This document shows, piece after piece, positions 27,581 through 36,168 of a stretch of 64,000 nucleotides of DNA. The translations under genes were made by a program, and so were the position numbers. The notes below the pieces were generated by a model. It was not told the origin of the DNA and searched no databases. It worked only from the letters and a program-made list of their open reading frames with translations. Positions within the stretch are counted from its first letter, which is position 1. Every line of letters starts with the position of its first letter. Source of the DNA: Pedobacter heparinus DSM 2366 (GTDB lineage Bacteria > Bacteroidota > Bacteroidia > Sphingobacteriales > Sphingobacteriaceae); assembly GCF_000023825.1 (NCBI RefSeq), contig NC_013061.1, positions 496,001-560,000 on the forward strand. The letters are read 5' to 3'.

Positions 27581-28753
27581 TCAATTGTTAAAATCTACAG
27601 TTACTTTGCGGTTTTCCAGACTAAACCTGGCGCCGCTTACCGCATTCAGCATTTCCAGTACCTGGTTTAAAGTAGCCTGCCTGCGGATGTTCCCGCTATA
27701 TCTTTTTGTATCAGGTTTCCCCTTATAAACGATCTCTACATCATACCACCTGAACAGCTGGTCCATGATGTCAGTCATTGAATCTTCTTTAAAATAGAAA
27801 GTGCCCTCTTTCCAGGCAATTGATTTGTAGGTGTCGGTCTTGTGAATGTTAACAGCGCCGTTGTCGATTACGGCTTCCTCGCCTGGCCTTAATAGCTGCT
27901 GACGGCCATTTTCTGTTACTTTAATGGAGCCTTCAACCAGTGTGGTCTTACTTGTTTTTCCATAGCTGTTGATGTTAAAATGAGTTCCGAGTACCTCTAC
28001 TTCCGTTTGGTTAAAGGCGACTTTGAAAGGCATGGCCTTATTGTGTGCAACTTCGAAATAAGCTTCTCCGGTAAGCTCAACACGCCGCTCCGTTTGATTA
28101 AAGCTGGTTGGGAAGCTCAGTGTAGATACCGCGTTTAGCCAAACCTTTGTTCCGTCGGGCAATACCATCCTGTATTCTCCGGCCCGGGGGGTCTCTAATA
28201 CATTATTGCCCGCAATGTTATTCCTTTTCCCTTTTTTCCCAAAATACAGCACGCCTTTTTTTGCCCCTAAAGCTATTCTTCCATTATCACCTACCAGCCA
28301 GAACGAAGAAGTGCCCAGATCCATTCTGGAACGGTCCGCCATCCTCAGTGTTGCTCTCTGGGTTCCCGGCATAATGTCGTGCACAGCTGCGCTTTGATTA
28401 AACTGCCGGGTTTTAGCTGTCGAAAGGTAATTGTAAAGCCCAAAGCCCAGCGCCACTACCAATACGGCGGCGGCGCTGTATTTTGTGAGCTTATTCCAGG
28501 AGAAGGTTTTTGCAGGCTTAACCTGAATTTGCTTTGAAACTTCTTCCCAGCCTTTGTTGATGTCGACAGCAGCTATATAATTGAGCTCGTGTTGTACGGT
28601 TTCTGTATTCCGGAAAGATTCTACCAATGCCCGGTTATCGGCCGATGCGTTGAGCCAAAGCTCAAAATCTTTCTTTTCCTGAGGGCTTAATTCGTTCTTA
28701 AGGAACTTAATGATGAGTTCAGCAGTTTGCTTAATGTTGTTTTGCGTTTCCAT
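27581..28753 (-). CDS. FecR-family anti-sigma factor
   Basis: 390 residues from the ATG at 28753 (METQNNIKQT); a TTG two codons upstream is an alternative. The N-terminal 90 residues are a cytoplasmic sigma-binding domain ('KNELSPQEKKDFELWLNAS'), then one membrane helix (about 91-110), the FecR domain ('VWLNAVSTLSFPTSFN', 'VELTGEAYFEVAHNK') and a C-terminal DUF4974-like segment ('MTDIMDQLFRWYDVEI'). It should hold the ECF sigma factor until the STN receptor binds its ligand. It lies 69 bases downstream of the sigma gene and upstream of the receptor, the standard order. Confidence 0.93.
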   Translation of the reverse strand: METQNNIKQTAELIIKFLKNELSPQEKKDFELWLNASADNRALVESFRNTETVQHELNYIAAVDINKGWEEVSKQIQVKPAKTFSWNKLTKYSAAAVLVVALGFGLYNYLSTAKTRQFNQSAAVHDIMPGTQRATLRMADRSRMDLGTSSFWLVGDNGRIALGAKKGVLYFGKKGKRNNIAGNNVLETPRAGEYRMVLPDGTKVWLNAVSTLSFPTSFNQTERRVELTGEAYFEVAHNKAMPFKVAFNQTEVEVLGTHFNINSYGKTSKTTLVEGSIKVTENGRQQLLRPGEEAVIDNGAVNIHKTDTYKSIAWKEGTFYFKEDSMTDIMDQLFRWYDVEIVYKGKPDTKRYSGNIRRQATLNQVLEMLNAVSGARFSLENRKVTVDFNN

Positions 28754-28822
28754 AGACAACTATAAGAAACCTGAAAAAGAAAAGCGGGTGAAAGAAAAGG
28801 GGATTATTTTTAAATATTTTGG

Positions 28823-29425
28823 TTATTTTAGCAAAAACAGAGAAATAAGCGCAAAAAAATCTGGATTTAAGCGCATGCGCAGCAATTGCAGTCCCCGTTT
28901 TTTCTGTGTTTTAACCGTATTTATGCTCAGGCCAAGTTCGGCCGCAATCTGTGGGTTCTTTAAACCTTCCAGATAGCCCATCCGGAAAATTTTCTGGCAG
29001 TTTTCAGGTAAGGTGGTGATCACTTTGTGCAGTTCGCTGATCACTTCTGATCTGATCATTGAATTCAGGGCCACAGCATCTTCTGATGGATCAGCATCCT
29101 GGGCATTTAGAAAACCATATTCCAGTTTTTGCCGGCGCAACTTATTGAGGCAGGCGTTTCTAACCGCGGCATAAAGAAAGGAGCTTATCCTGGAAGGATC
29201 ATCCACCGGTTTTTCATCCATGTTCCAGTAACTTACAAAAACTTCCTGTACAATATCCTTGGCGGCATCATCGTCTTTTAAAAACTGCAGGGCAAAATGA
29301 CACAGCCGGGCATAATTGTCCCTGAACAATTCTTCGAATGAATAAGCAGTATGGTGTGTTGATCCCGACAATTCAATTGATGTTGAATGAATTGCAAAAA
29401 TAGTGTTTATGTAGGAGCAATACAA
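28823..29425 (-). CDS. ECF sigma factor (FecI-like)
   Basis: Up to 200 residues. Region 2: 'FEELFRDNYARLCHFALQFL' and 'DIVQEVFVSYW'; region 4: 'LPENCQKIFRMGYLEGLKN' and 'IAAELGLSINTVKTQKKRGL'. This is the Bacteroidota FecI-like group that pairs with FecR and STN-SusC. There is no ATG before the conserved part; possible starts are TTG at 29425 or TTG at 29371, and the shorter one fits the family length better. It presumably drives transcription of the SusC-SusD operon when released by FecR. It is divergent from the DUF6266 gene. Confidence 0.9.
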   Translation of the reverse strand: MYCSYINTIFAIHSTSIELSGSTHHTAYSFEELFRDNYARLCHFALQFLKDDDAAKDIVQEVFVSYWNMDEKPVDDPSRISSFLYAAVRNACLNKLRRQKLEYGFLNAQDADPSEDAVALNSMIRSEVISELHKVITTLPENCQKIFRMGYLEGLKNPQIAAELGLSINTVKTQKKRGLQLLRMRLNPDFFALISLFLLK

Positions 29426-29492
29426 GATTAAAAAACAATGGGGCCTGGGCCTTCCAGAATGCTGACAGGAATAAGACAGTGTTATACAGTTG

Positions 29493-29542
29493 TCTTGCTT
29501 TTCTCTTGCTTTCCTCTTGCTATTGTCTTGCTATCCTCTTGG
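29493..29542. repeat. Five tandem 11-bp repeats (TCTTGC core)
   Basis: The core TCTTGC begins at 29493, 29504, 29515, 29526 and (as TCTTGG) at 29537, a constant period of 11 bases, close to one helical turn. The intervening 5 bases vary (TTTTC, TTTCC, TATTG, TATCC). It lies in the 250-base gap between the divergent ECF sigma and DUF6266 genes. A weak -7-like TATCTTTA is at 29628-29635. Confidence 0.85.
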
Positions 29543-29675
29543 TCGAACAGTATAAAAGCAATTTTTTAGCAGCAAATCAGAAAGTATTTATAAAGATTAC
29601 CTTATGGTTTATGTAAGTATTATTTGTTATCTTTACCTATAGGTGTCAATGCAGATGCCTGATAAACAGCTAAAT

Positions 29676-30350
29676 ATGGCGCGCTTAAAATTCGGACCAT
29701 TCGGTCCGCTTATCGGTAAATTAGGCAATACTGTTGGTTACATCCGCAAAGGTGCGGCAGTATTGAGAATGATTCCCCACAAATCAAATAAACCCAGAAC
29801 AGTTGGCCAGAAAACAACGACCCAGGCTTTTGGCCTGGCTATAAAATTCATTGCTAAAGTAAATCATTTTACCAATGTAGGTTTTAAACTGGCAGCAGAT
29901 GGCACCACAAAAACTGCTCAGAATGTAGCGGTATCCTATACCATGAAACATGCCATTAAAGGCGAATACCCAAACCAGGAAATTGACTTCACCAAAGTGA
30001 TGGTTTGTAAGGGTATGCTGGAAGGCCCGGTAAACCCGGTAATGAGCTATGAAACGGCGGGAGATACCATCGCCATAAAATTTGAATGGGCGGTTGATCC
30101 GGATGCTGACCGTAACAGGAAACGCGATCAGGTCATGATGCTGGCTTATCTTCCCGATAGCAAAAGGGCCTTTTACCTGGATAGCGGTGCACGCAGGTCT
30201 GCTGGTGTTGATGTGCTGGAGGGTAAATTTAACCTGGTAGCCCGTGGGAGCGATAAAAAGGATCATTTTGTAGAAACCTATATGGCTTTTATCTCTAACG
30301 ACAGAACGCAGATTTCCGATAGCGTTTATATGGGACAGATTGTTTTGTAA
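29676..30350 (+). CDS. DUF6266 family protein
   Basis: 224 residues from the ATG at 29676 (MARLKFGPFG); the longer ORF from a GTG at 29643 adds a non-conserved stretch. The Gly-rich start 'KFGPFGPLIGKLGNTVGY' followed by 'RMIPHKSNKPRTVGQKTTTQ' is typical of DUF6266, a Bacteroidota family with many paralogs in Pedobacter-like genomes. It has no signal peptide or membrane helix and is predicted to be mostly beta. The function is unknown. It is monocistronic, with a terminator 77 bases after the stop. Confidence 0.75.
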   Translation: MARLKFGPFGPLIGKLGNTVGYIRKGAAVLRMIPHKSNKPRTVGQKTTTQAFGLAIKFIAKVNHFTNVGFKLAADGTTKTAQNVAVSYTMKHAIKGEYPNQEIDFTKVMVCKGMLEGPVNPVMSYETAGDTIAIKFEWAVDPDADRNRKRDQVMMLAYLPDSKRAFYLDSGARRSAGVDVLEGKFNLVARGSDKKDHFVETYMAFISNDRTQISDSVYMGQIVL

Positions 30351-30426
30351 ATACCATTTTTTATAATTCTTATTTACAAAGAAAGCTTGTTAAAGCTGTC
30401 TTATGGGATTGCTATGCCCATTAACC

Positions 30427-30451
30427 ATGCCGGGGAGAACGGCATATTTTT
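30427..30451 (+). terminator. Terminator after the DUF6266 gene
   Basis: ATGCCG, 7-base loop, CGGCAT, then ATTTTT. The stem is 6 bp and perfect. It closes the DUF6266 transcript before the second SusC locus. Confidence 0.65.
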
Positions 30452-30519
30452 CAGGGAATGCCCTCTGCCAATATGATATACAAGTAAGCTAATTTGATTA
30501 AGCAATGCTCTGCTTTTTT

Positions 30520-30549
30520 TTTGTCAATTGCATCTACCAAATATTTTAA
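30520..30549 (+). promoter_or_regulatory. Candidate promoter of the second susC
   Basis: TTTG at 30520-30523, an 18-base spacer and TATTTTAA at 30542-30549, an imperfect match to TAnnTTTG. It would start transcription near 30556, about 12 bases before the first leader stem-loop. The 323-base gap 30351-30673 holds only this, the DUF6266 terminator and the leader structures. Confidence 0.4.
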
Positions 30550-30567
30550 ATTAACTAAACAGGTATG

Positions 30568-30631
30568 ATGTGAGAACACATATGAATCAAGGTATAACCC
30601 AGGCCGTTATACCCAGCGGGGCAAATCCCCG
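30568..30631 (+). promoter_or_regulatory. Structured 5' leader of susC: three consecutive stem-loops
   Basis: Stem 1: ATGTG/CACAT with an AGAA loop (30568-30581). Stem 2: GGTATAAC/GTTATACC, perfect 8 bp with a 7-base loop (30591-30613). Stem 3: CGGGG/CCCCG with a CAAAT loop (30617-30631). The susC ATG is 42 bases further on. It may be a cis-acting RNA element, or stem 2 may be a protein operator; no Rfam family was recognised. Confidence 0.5.
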
Positions 30632-30673
30632 AAAATCTAAATTTTTAATGACACAGCTTTATTTTTTTAAAGT

Positions 30674-33600
30674 ATGAAAAAAGTTTTACAAAGAATACTA
30701 ATGGGCATATTGGTGTTACTGTCAGCTTCAACATCAATTTATGCGCAGACTATCAAGATCTCAGGAACTGTAACTGATGATAAAGGAGAAGTGATACCAG
30801 GGGTAAGTGTACAGGTAAAAGGTACAAAAACGGCTGTCCAGACCGGACAGGACGGTAAATATTCGATTGCGATAAATGATGCGCAGGCGGTATTGATTTT
30901 TAGTTATATCGGATTCGATAAGAAAGAAGAAACAGTTGGTTCCAGACGTACGATCAACACTAAACTGACATCCTCATTATCAGATCTGGACGAGATAATT
31001 GTAGTTGGCTACGGGCAACAGAAAAAAAGGGATGTAACCGGGGCAATCAGTTCTATCAGTGCAAAAACTATAGAGGAAAAACAACCCATATCTATTTTTG
31101 ATGCCATACAGGGAGCGGCTCCGGGTGTAAGGGTAATGAGTAGCTCTGGTGCGCCGGGAGACGAAAGTGACATTACCATTCGGGGTATGTCGACGCTATC
31201 GGATGATGGTGTTAAACCTTTGTACATTGTGGATGGGGTTCCTATGAAAAATATTATGTCTATCAATCCTAAAGATATATTATCCATCGAAATCCTTAAA
31301 GATGCCGCATCGGCAGCCATTTATGGTTCCCGTTCGGCAAATGGTGTAATCCTGATTACGACTAAACAGGGCGAAGATGGTAAACCAAGAATCAATGTTG
31401 ATTACCTGAGAAGTTACAGTACGCTGTCGCGTCACATTCCGCAGTCCAACCGTTTGCAACGACAAATGTTTGATCAGCGAGGCAAAATCAGTCTGGACCC
31501 TCACCCGGATGATTCAACAGCTTACAATAAAAATGCAGATAATGATTACCAATCGTTAATTACACAGACCGCCATACGCAATCAGTTTGATTTGTCTATG
31601 AGCGGTGGAACACAGAAACTGAATTACTACAATAGCTTGCAGTATCTTGATGAGGAGGGGATTGTATTGGCTAGCTTTAACAAAAGAGCCACAATGCGTA
31701 CCAACCTGAAATATCAGCCCTCTAAAAAGGTAGGCTTGTCTACACAGCTCAGTTTTAGTTACCAGAATAAAAACAACATTAACGAGGGTAAGGTCATTCA
31801 GCAGGCCCTTCAACGTGGCCCGCAGCAAACCCTGTATTTGCCCAGCGGAGAGTTGATTTATGACAATGGGGGAAGGAAAAATCCGATAGCAGAAGCTTAT
31901 CTCAGAGAGAACCTGACTTCCATCTACAGGGCGGTGATTTTTCAGGGCTTTGACTATTCCTTTACGAACGACTTAAAGTTCCATGCAGATGCATCGGCGG
32001 ACGTACAGTTTAACAGAAATACCACGTTCAACTCCAAATTATTGGAAAACGGGGCCAGCGCAGCCAGTACGGGTAAAGACGAAACAACTATACCAGTCAG
32101 GACCCAGGGAAATGCGGTGCTGAACTATAAAAAAACAATTGCCGTAAATCACAACCTTACGGCAATGCTGGGGGCCAACTTTGAAAAAAATAACCTGAGT
32201 GAAATACAAATTACAGGCAGAAAATTTGTAAGTGAAAACGTACATACCTTAAACGCCGCAGGCGAGTTGACGCCATCTGATACTTATTCCAAAGGCAGCG
32301 GATCGGCACTGGTAGGTTTCTTTACCAGGGTCGGTTATGACTATAAAGGACGTTACCTGTTGAATGCAACGTTAAGAAGGGACGGGTCATCTGTATTTGG
32401 TACAGAAAATCAATGGGGCTATTTCCCTGCAGGATCAATTGGATGGAGGTTTAGCGATGAGAACTTCATGAAATGGTCTAAAAAGATATTAACTGATGCC
32501 AAACTGAGAGGTAGCTGGGGTATTACCGGTAACCAGCAGATTGGTGATTTTGACGCTGTTCAGCAATTTATTTTTGGTAACTATTATTACAATAATGTTA
32601 GCGGGGTGCGTACCGATACCAGGTTGGGGAACAGTAGCCTGAAATGGGAAGAGACTACCCAGTCAAACGTGGGTATGGATTTAACCTTCTTTGACGGTAA
32701 ATTGAGTTTTGTGGGTGATTACTACATCAAAAAAACAAAAGATCTATTATATGACGCACCACTTCCTTTAGAATCCGGCTTCCCTAACAAAGCCAGGATC
32801 AATGCGGGTTCGCTTCAAAACAAAGGTATCGAACTAATGGTTTCAGGATATCCTGTCCAAACCAAAGAATTTACCTGGCAAACATCCATCAACTGGTCAA
32901 GGGTAAGGAACAAAATCCTTAGCCTGCCGGGTGGTGATTATGTAGATGACAACTGGATTGTTGCACAAGGTAAAGAAGCCGGGAACTTCTTTGGTTACAG
33001 ATTCCTGGGCATTTATCAGTACGATCAGTCCAATGCCTATACAGATGACTTTAAAGTCAGACTGATCCCACAATTTCAGAAAGATGAATTGGGTAATGTG
33101 GTCATCGGGAAAAATATGCAGCCAAATTTATTAGGTTATACTTATCCTGACGGGACACCTTACAGCGGAACGCCAAAACAATTGACTACCAATGGTAACA
33201 TTTCTAAGGGTGGTGATGTGATCTGGCAAAATCAGCCCGATGCCAATGGGGTTTTAAATGGCAACATTGGTAACGAAGATAAGATTGTAACCGGATACGG
33301 ACAGCCAAGATGGAGCTTGGGTTGGAGCAATAACTTTACTTACAAGAACTTCTCTCTGGCAGTTTCTCTGTACGGAAATTTTGGAAACAGTATCTATAAT
33401 GAAAACAGAAGAAATACTGCTTCTTTTTCCAATAGCAATACGACTCCCGAGCCTTATTATATCCTGAACATGTACAAATATCCGGGACAAATTACCGAGT
33501 CATACATTGGTGGGACCCAAGGTTCTGATAACGTGCGTAAAACCAACGATTACTATCTGGAGGATGGTTCCTTTATACGTTTGCAGAATGTCAGACTGGG

Positions 33601-33805
33601 ATATCAGCTGCCAAGAAAACTTATTGAGCGGTTCCATATTGCTAACTTTAACCTGTATGTTTATGGTAACAATCTGTTGACCTGGACAAAATACACAGGT
33701 TTTGACCCGGAAGTGAAACAAAATAGTGTGCTTAAACCTGGGCTTGATAACGGACAATATCCGCGCAAAAGAGAGATGGGATTAGGACTTGGTATAACAT
33801 TTTAA
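30674..33805 (+). CDS. SusC/RagA TonB-linked receptor without STN domain
   Basis: 1043 residues. Signal peptide (about 1-24, 'TSIYAQ'), a carboxypeptidase-like domain ('ISGTVTDDKGEVIPGVSVQVKGT', first part diagnostic), the SusC box 'LDEIIVVGYGQQKKRDVTG', a plug with 'PLYIVDGVPM' and 'DAASAAIYGSRSANGVILITTKQG', and a 22-strand-type barrel ending 'REMGLGLGITF'. It lacks an STN domain, so unlike the receptor at 24152 it should not signal through FecR. It imports a ligand with TonB energy together with the SusD protein 12 bases downstream. The ligand is unknown. Confidence 0.94.
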   Translation: MKKVLQRILMGILVLLSASTSIYAQTIKISGTVTDDKGEVIPGVSVQVKGTKTAVQTGQDGKYSIAINDAQAVLIFSYIGFDKKEETVGSRRTINTKLTSSLSDLDEIIVVGYGQQKKRDVTGAISSISAKTIEEKQPISIFDAIQGAAPGVRVMSSSGAPGDESDITIRGMSTLSDDGVKPLYIVDGVPMKNIMSINPKDILSIEILKDAASAAIYGSRSANGVILITTKQGEDGKPRINVDYLRSYSTLSRHIPQSNRLQRQMFDQRGKISLDPHPDDSTAYNKNADNDYQSLITQTAIRNQFDLSMSGGTQKLNYYNSLQYLDEEGIVLASFNKRATMRTNLKYQPSKKVGLSTQLSFSYQNKNNINEGKVIQQALQRGPQQTLYLPSGELIYDNGGRKNPIAEAYLRENLTSIYRAVIFQGFDYSFTNDLKFHADASADVQFNRNTTFNSKLLENGASAASTGKDETTIPVRTQGNAVLNYKKTIAVNHNLTAMLGANFEKNNLSEIQITGRKFVSENVHTLNAAGELTPSDTYSKGSGSALVGFFTRVGYDYKGRYLLNATLRRDGSSVFGTENQWGYFPAGSIGWRFSDENFMKWSKKILTDAKLRGSWGITGNQQIGDFDAVQQFIFGNYYYNNVSGVRTDTRLGNSSLKWEETTQSNVGMDLTFFDGKLSFVGDYYIKKTKDLLYDAPLPLESGFPNKARINAGSLQNKGIELMVSGYPVQTKEFTWQTSINWSRVRNKILSLPGGDYVDDNWIVAQGKEAGNFFGYRFLGIYQYDQSNAYTDDFKVRLIPQFQKDELGNVVIGKNMQPNLLGYTYPDGTPYSGTPKQLTTNGNISKGGDVIWQNQPDANGVLNGNIGNEDKIVTGYGQPRWSLGWSNNFTYKNFSLAVSLYGNFGNSIYNENRRNTASFSNSNTTPEPYYILNMYKYPGQITESYIGGTQGSDNVRKTNDYYLEDGSFIRLQNVRLGYQLPRKLIERFHIANFNLYVYGNNLLTWTKYTGFDPEVKQNSVLKPGLDNGQYPRKREMGLGLGITF

Positions 33806-33817
33806 TCGTAGAAGATC

Positions 33818-35410
33818 ATGAAACAGATTAGATTCACAATATTATTATTCGGGGGATTATTGATCCTGCTAACTGCTACAAGGTGTAAAAAGTTCCTGGA
33901 GGCTGATCCGATCTCGACCATCACGCCCGGAAGCTTCTGGAAAGATAAGGCAGATGCTGATGCCTGGATGGCGGGTATATACAACGCTGTGCAAACTACA
34001 TTGAATACCAATTGGTTTGACTGGGGCGAAGTTCGTGCCGATAATGTTAAAGGTGCGGGCACGGGAACTGCACAAACCAAATTTTTAAATAATGCCTTAT
34101 CGGCAAGTGATCCGGATATTGTGGGCTCAAATGGCACAACCGGCGCGGCCAGTTGGGCAAGCCTTTATACCACCATTTCGCTTTGCAACTATGGCATTAA
34201 ATACTATCCGCAAATGACCAGCGAGAATATTGGTGGGGCTACGGCAACTTATACCGATTATCTGGGCCAGTGTTATGGGCTACGCGCTTTGATGTATTTC
34301 TATGGCCTCAGGGTATGGGGTAAAATGCCGCTGATTACTGAGCCGCTGGAAACCTATGGCCAGCCAACCCAGTTTCCCAGATCGCCTATAGCTGACGTGA
34401 AGAAAAGAATCCTGGATGATATCGATCTGGCATTGAAAAGTATAGGTACCAATAAAACAAATAAATATAACATGCAGAAAGCTGCGGTTTATGCTTTGCA
34501 GACTGATGTATACATGTGGTTTCAACAGTATGACCTTGCCCTGGTGGCTTCGCAAAATACAATTACTGAAAGTGGTTGTACCTGGGTTACCAATGCGCAG
34601 AGCTGGAAGAATATGTTTACTGATCCTTCAACTTCAACAGAAACCATTTTTAACCTGTACTGGGATAATATTGAACGTGGTGGTGGTGTAGGGGTATGTG
34701 GAAGACTTGCTTCTGGTTCCAATACCAATAATTACATGATTACGCCCCGGATTTTTCAGGAATTGTTTGACAGAACTGATCCGGCAACTTCATTACCCTC
34801 TGACGGCCGTTTAACCACAAGTTTCGACATGATCAGTTATAAAACCCCGGTCGAATATAATGCATTGAACGGTGCGTTTGGTAAATTTACCTTATATGAT
34901 CCGGCTGCAAAAAGAAGTGATGGCCAGCCTGGTGGTGCATTTGTATATCAGGCCAATGGCGAATGTAATGTGAAACTGCCCATCTATCGTTTTGCTGATA
35001 TCATGTTGTTAAGGGCCGAGGCCCTGGCCCATACAGGGAAATACCAGGACGCCCTGGATATTGTTAATACTGTGAGAGGCCGGGTAGGATATAAAACCCA
35101 GGCTAAGTTGACCGATTATACGGGGGATATTGTAACCGGTATTGAGCGTACCATTCTTACTGAGCGCCAGTACGAGCTGTTGGGCGAAGGTAAAAGATGG
35201 TTTGACTTATGCCGTATTGGAAAAATGTATGATTTTACCAATGGCTATACTTACTTAACCGGTATCATGAACCCAATTTTGGCCGGAAGATCAGGTGCAA
35301 CCAAATACGAAGGAACAAATATCGGAAGAATCATGTTCCCGATTGCCTCGGCAGCATTTAATGCTAACCGTCAATTGGTGGGCGACCAAAATCCCCCTTA
35401 TGATGAGTAA
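33818..35410 (+). CDS. RagB/SusD family nutrient uptake lipoprotein
   Basis: 530 residues. Lipobox 'LLTATRCKKFLEADP' with Cys near 23, then a SusD helical domain: 'DYLGQCYGLRALMYFYGLRVWGKMPLI' is the conserved TPR helix (YGLRxxGxxPLI), and 'TILTERQYELLGEGKRWFDLCRIG' the typical C-terminal motif. It is the surface partner of the SusC receptor 12 bases upstream. It is divergent in sequence from the SusD at 22689, so the two systems probably take different ligands. Confidence 0.93.
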   Translation: MKQIRFTILLFGGLLILLTATRCKKFLEADPISTITPGSFWKDKADADAWMAGIYNAVQTTLNTNWFDWGEVRADNVKGAGTGTAQTKFLNNALSASDPDIVGSNGTTGAASWASLYTTISLCNYGIKYYPQMTSENIGGATATYTDYLGQCYGLRALMYFYGLRVWGKMPLITEPLETYGQPTQFPRSPIADVKKRILDDIDLALKSIGTNKTNKYNMQKAAVYALQTDVYMWFQQYDLALVASQNTITESGCTWVTNAQSWKNMFTDPSTSTETIFNLYWDNIERGGGVGVCGRLASGSNTNNYMITPRIFQELFDRTDPATSLPSDGRLTTSFDMISYKTPVEYNALNGAFGKFTLYDPAAKRSDGQPGGAFVYQANGECNVKLPIYRFADIMLLRAEALAHTGKYQDALDIVNTVRGRVGYKTQAKLTDYTGDIVTGIERTILTERQYELLGEGKRWFDLCRIGKMYDFTNGYTYLTGIMNPILAGRSGATKYEGTNIGRIMFPIASAAFNANRQLVGDQNPPYDE

Positions 35411-35464
35411 GGTATTGTACCATAAAAATGAGCTTACAACAGTTGAAAAATAAAATATATACTG

Positions 35465-36166
35465 ATGAAAACTATTAAAAAACTAATCGCGCCGGCAGTC
35501 ATCATTTCGTGCTTAGCATTTGCTGCATGTGATAAGCTACCGCTACAAAAAAATGATAAGTACGTACCGTCATATTATGATAATAAATTAAATTCAAATG
35601 TGATGGATTTTATGAAATCACGTCCCGATCTGTTTTCGGGAATGCTGGAGGCCATTGAATACGTAGATAAAAACCCGAATTATAAGGATGTAAAACCGAT
35701 GTATACGGAATCTGGCAACACTTATTTGCTGCTTACAAATAATGCAACAACTAATATTGAAAGTGCCAACAGTTACTATTCAAGAAATCAGTTTTTGGAT
35801 ACCGATCCGACAAGTCCGACTTACAACCAGACCGTTAAAGGATCCGACTGGAGCCAGTATTCTGTTGACAGGATTGCTGCCTGGCTGAAGTACCACGTAT
35901 TAAAAGGTACTTATGACTTTAAGAACCTAAATTCAATTGGGAAATGGGTTGATACTTATGGTTTAAGTGCAACAAATGATTCTGCAAAAGTCTGGATCTA
36001 TATGCAGGCCAGCAGGGACGGCTACTTGTTTATTAATAATTATGTTGGCGGAACAGGCGAAAACAGGCCCCGTACACCAGACTTGCATGCTACCAATGGC
36101 GTGGTTCATGTAATGGACCGTTATTTTAGTGCACCAACCAGAAAAGATATTATCAATAATAAATAA
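35465..36166 (+). CDS. Fasciclin-domain lipoprotein
   Basis: 233 residues. Lipobox 'CLAFAACDKLP' (Cys near 22). The C-terminal half fits a fasciclin (FAS1) fold: an early helix segment 'DLFSGMLEAIEYV', 'YTESGNTYLLLTNNAT', 'AAWLKYHVLKGTYDF' and the hallmark end 'ATNGVVHVMDRYF'. FAS1 domains mediate adhesion or carbohydrate and matrix binding. It is the third gene of the locus, 54 bases after susD, and is probably surface-exposed. Confidence 0.78.
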   Translation: MKTIKKLIAPAVIISCLAFAACDKLPLQKNDKYVPSYYDNKLNSNVMDFMKSRPDLFSGMLEAIEYVDKNPNYKDVKPMYTESGNTYLLLTNNATTNIESANSYYSRNQFLDTDPTSPTYNQTVKGSDWSQYSVDRIAAWLKYHVLKGTYDFKNLNSIGKWVDTYGLSATNDSAKVWIYMQASRDGYLFINNYVGGTGENRPRTPDLHATNGVVHVMDRYFSAPTRKDIINNK

Positions 36167-36168
36167 TT

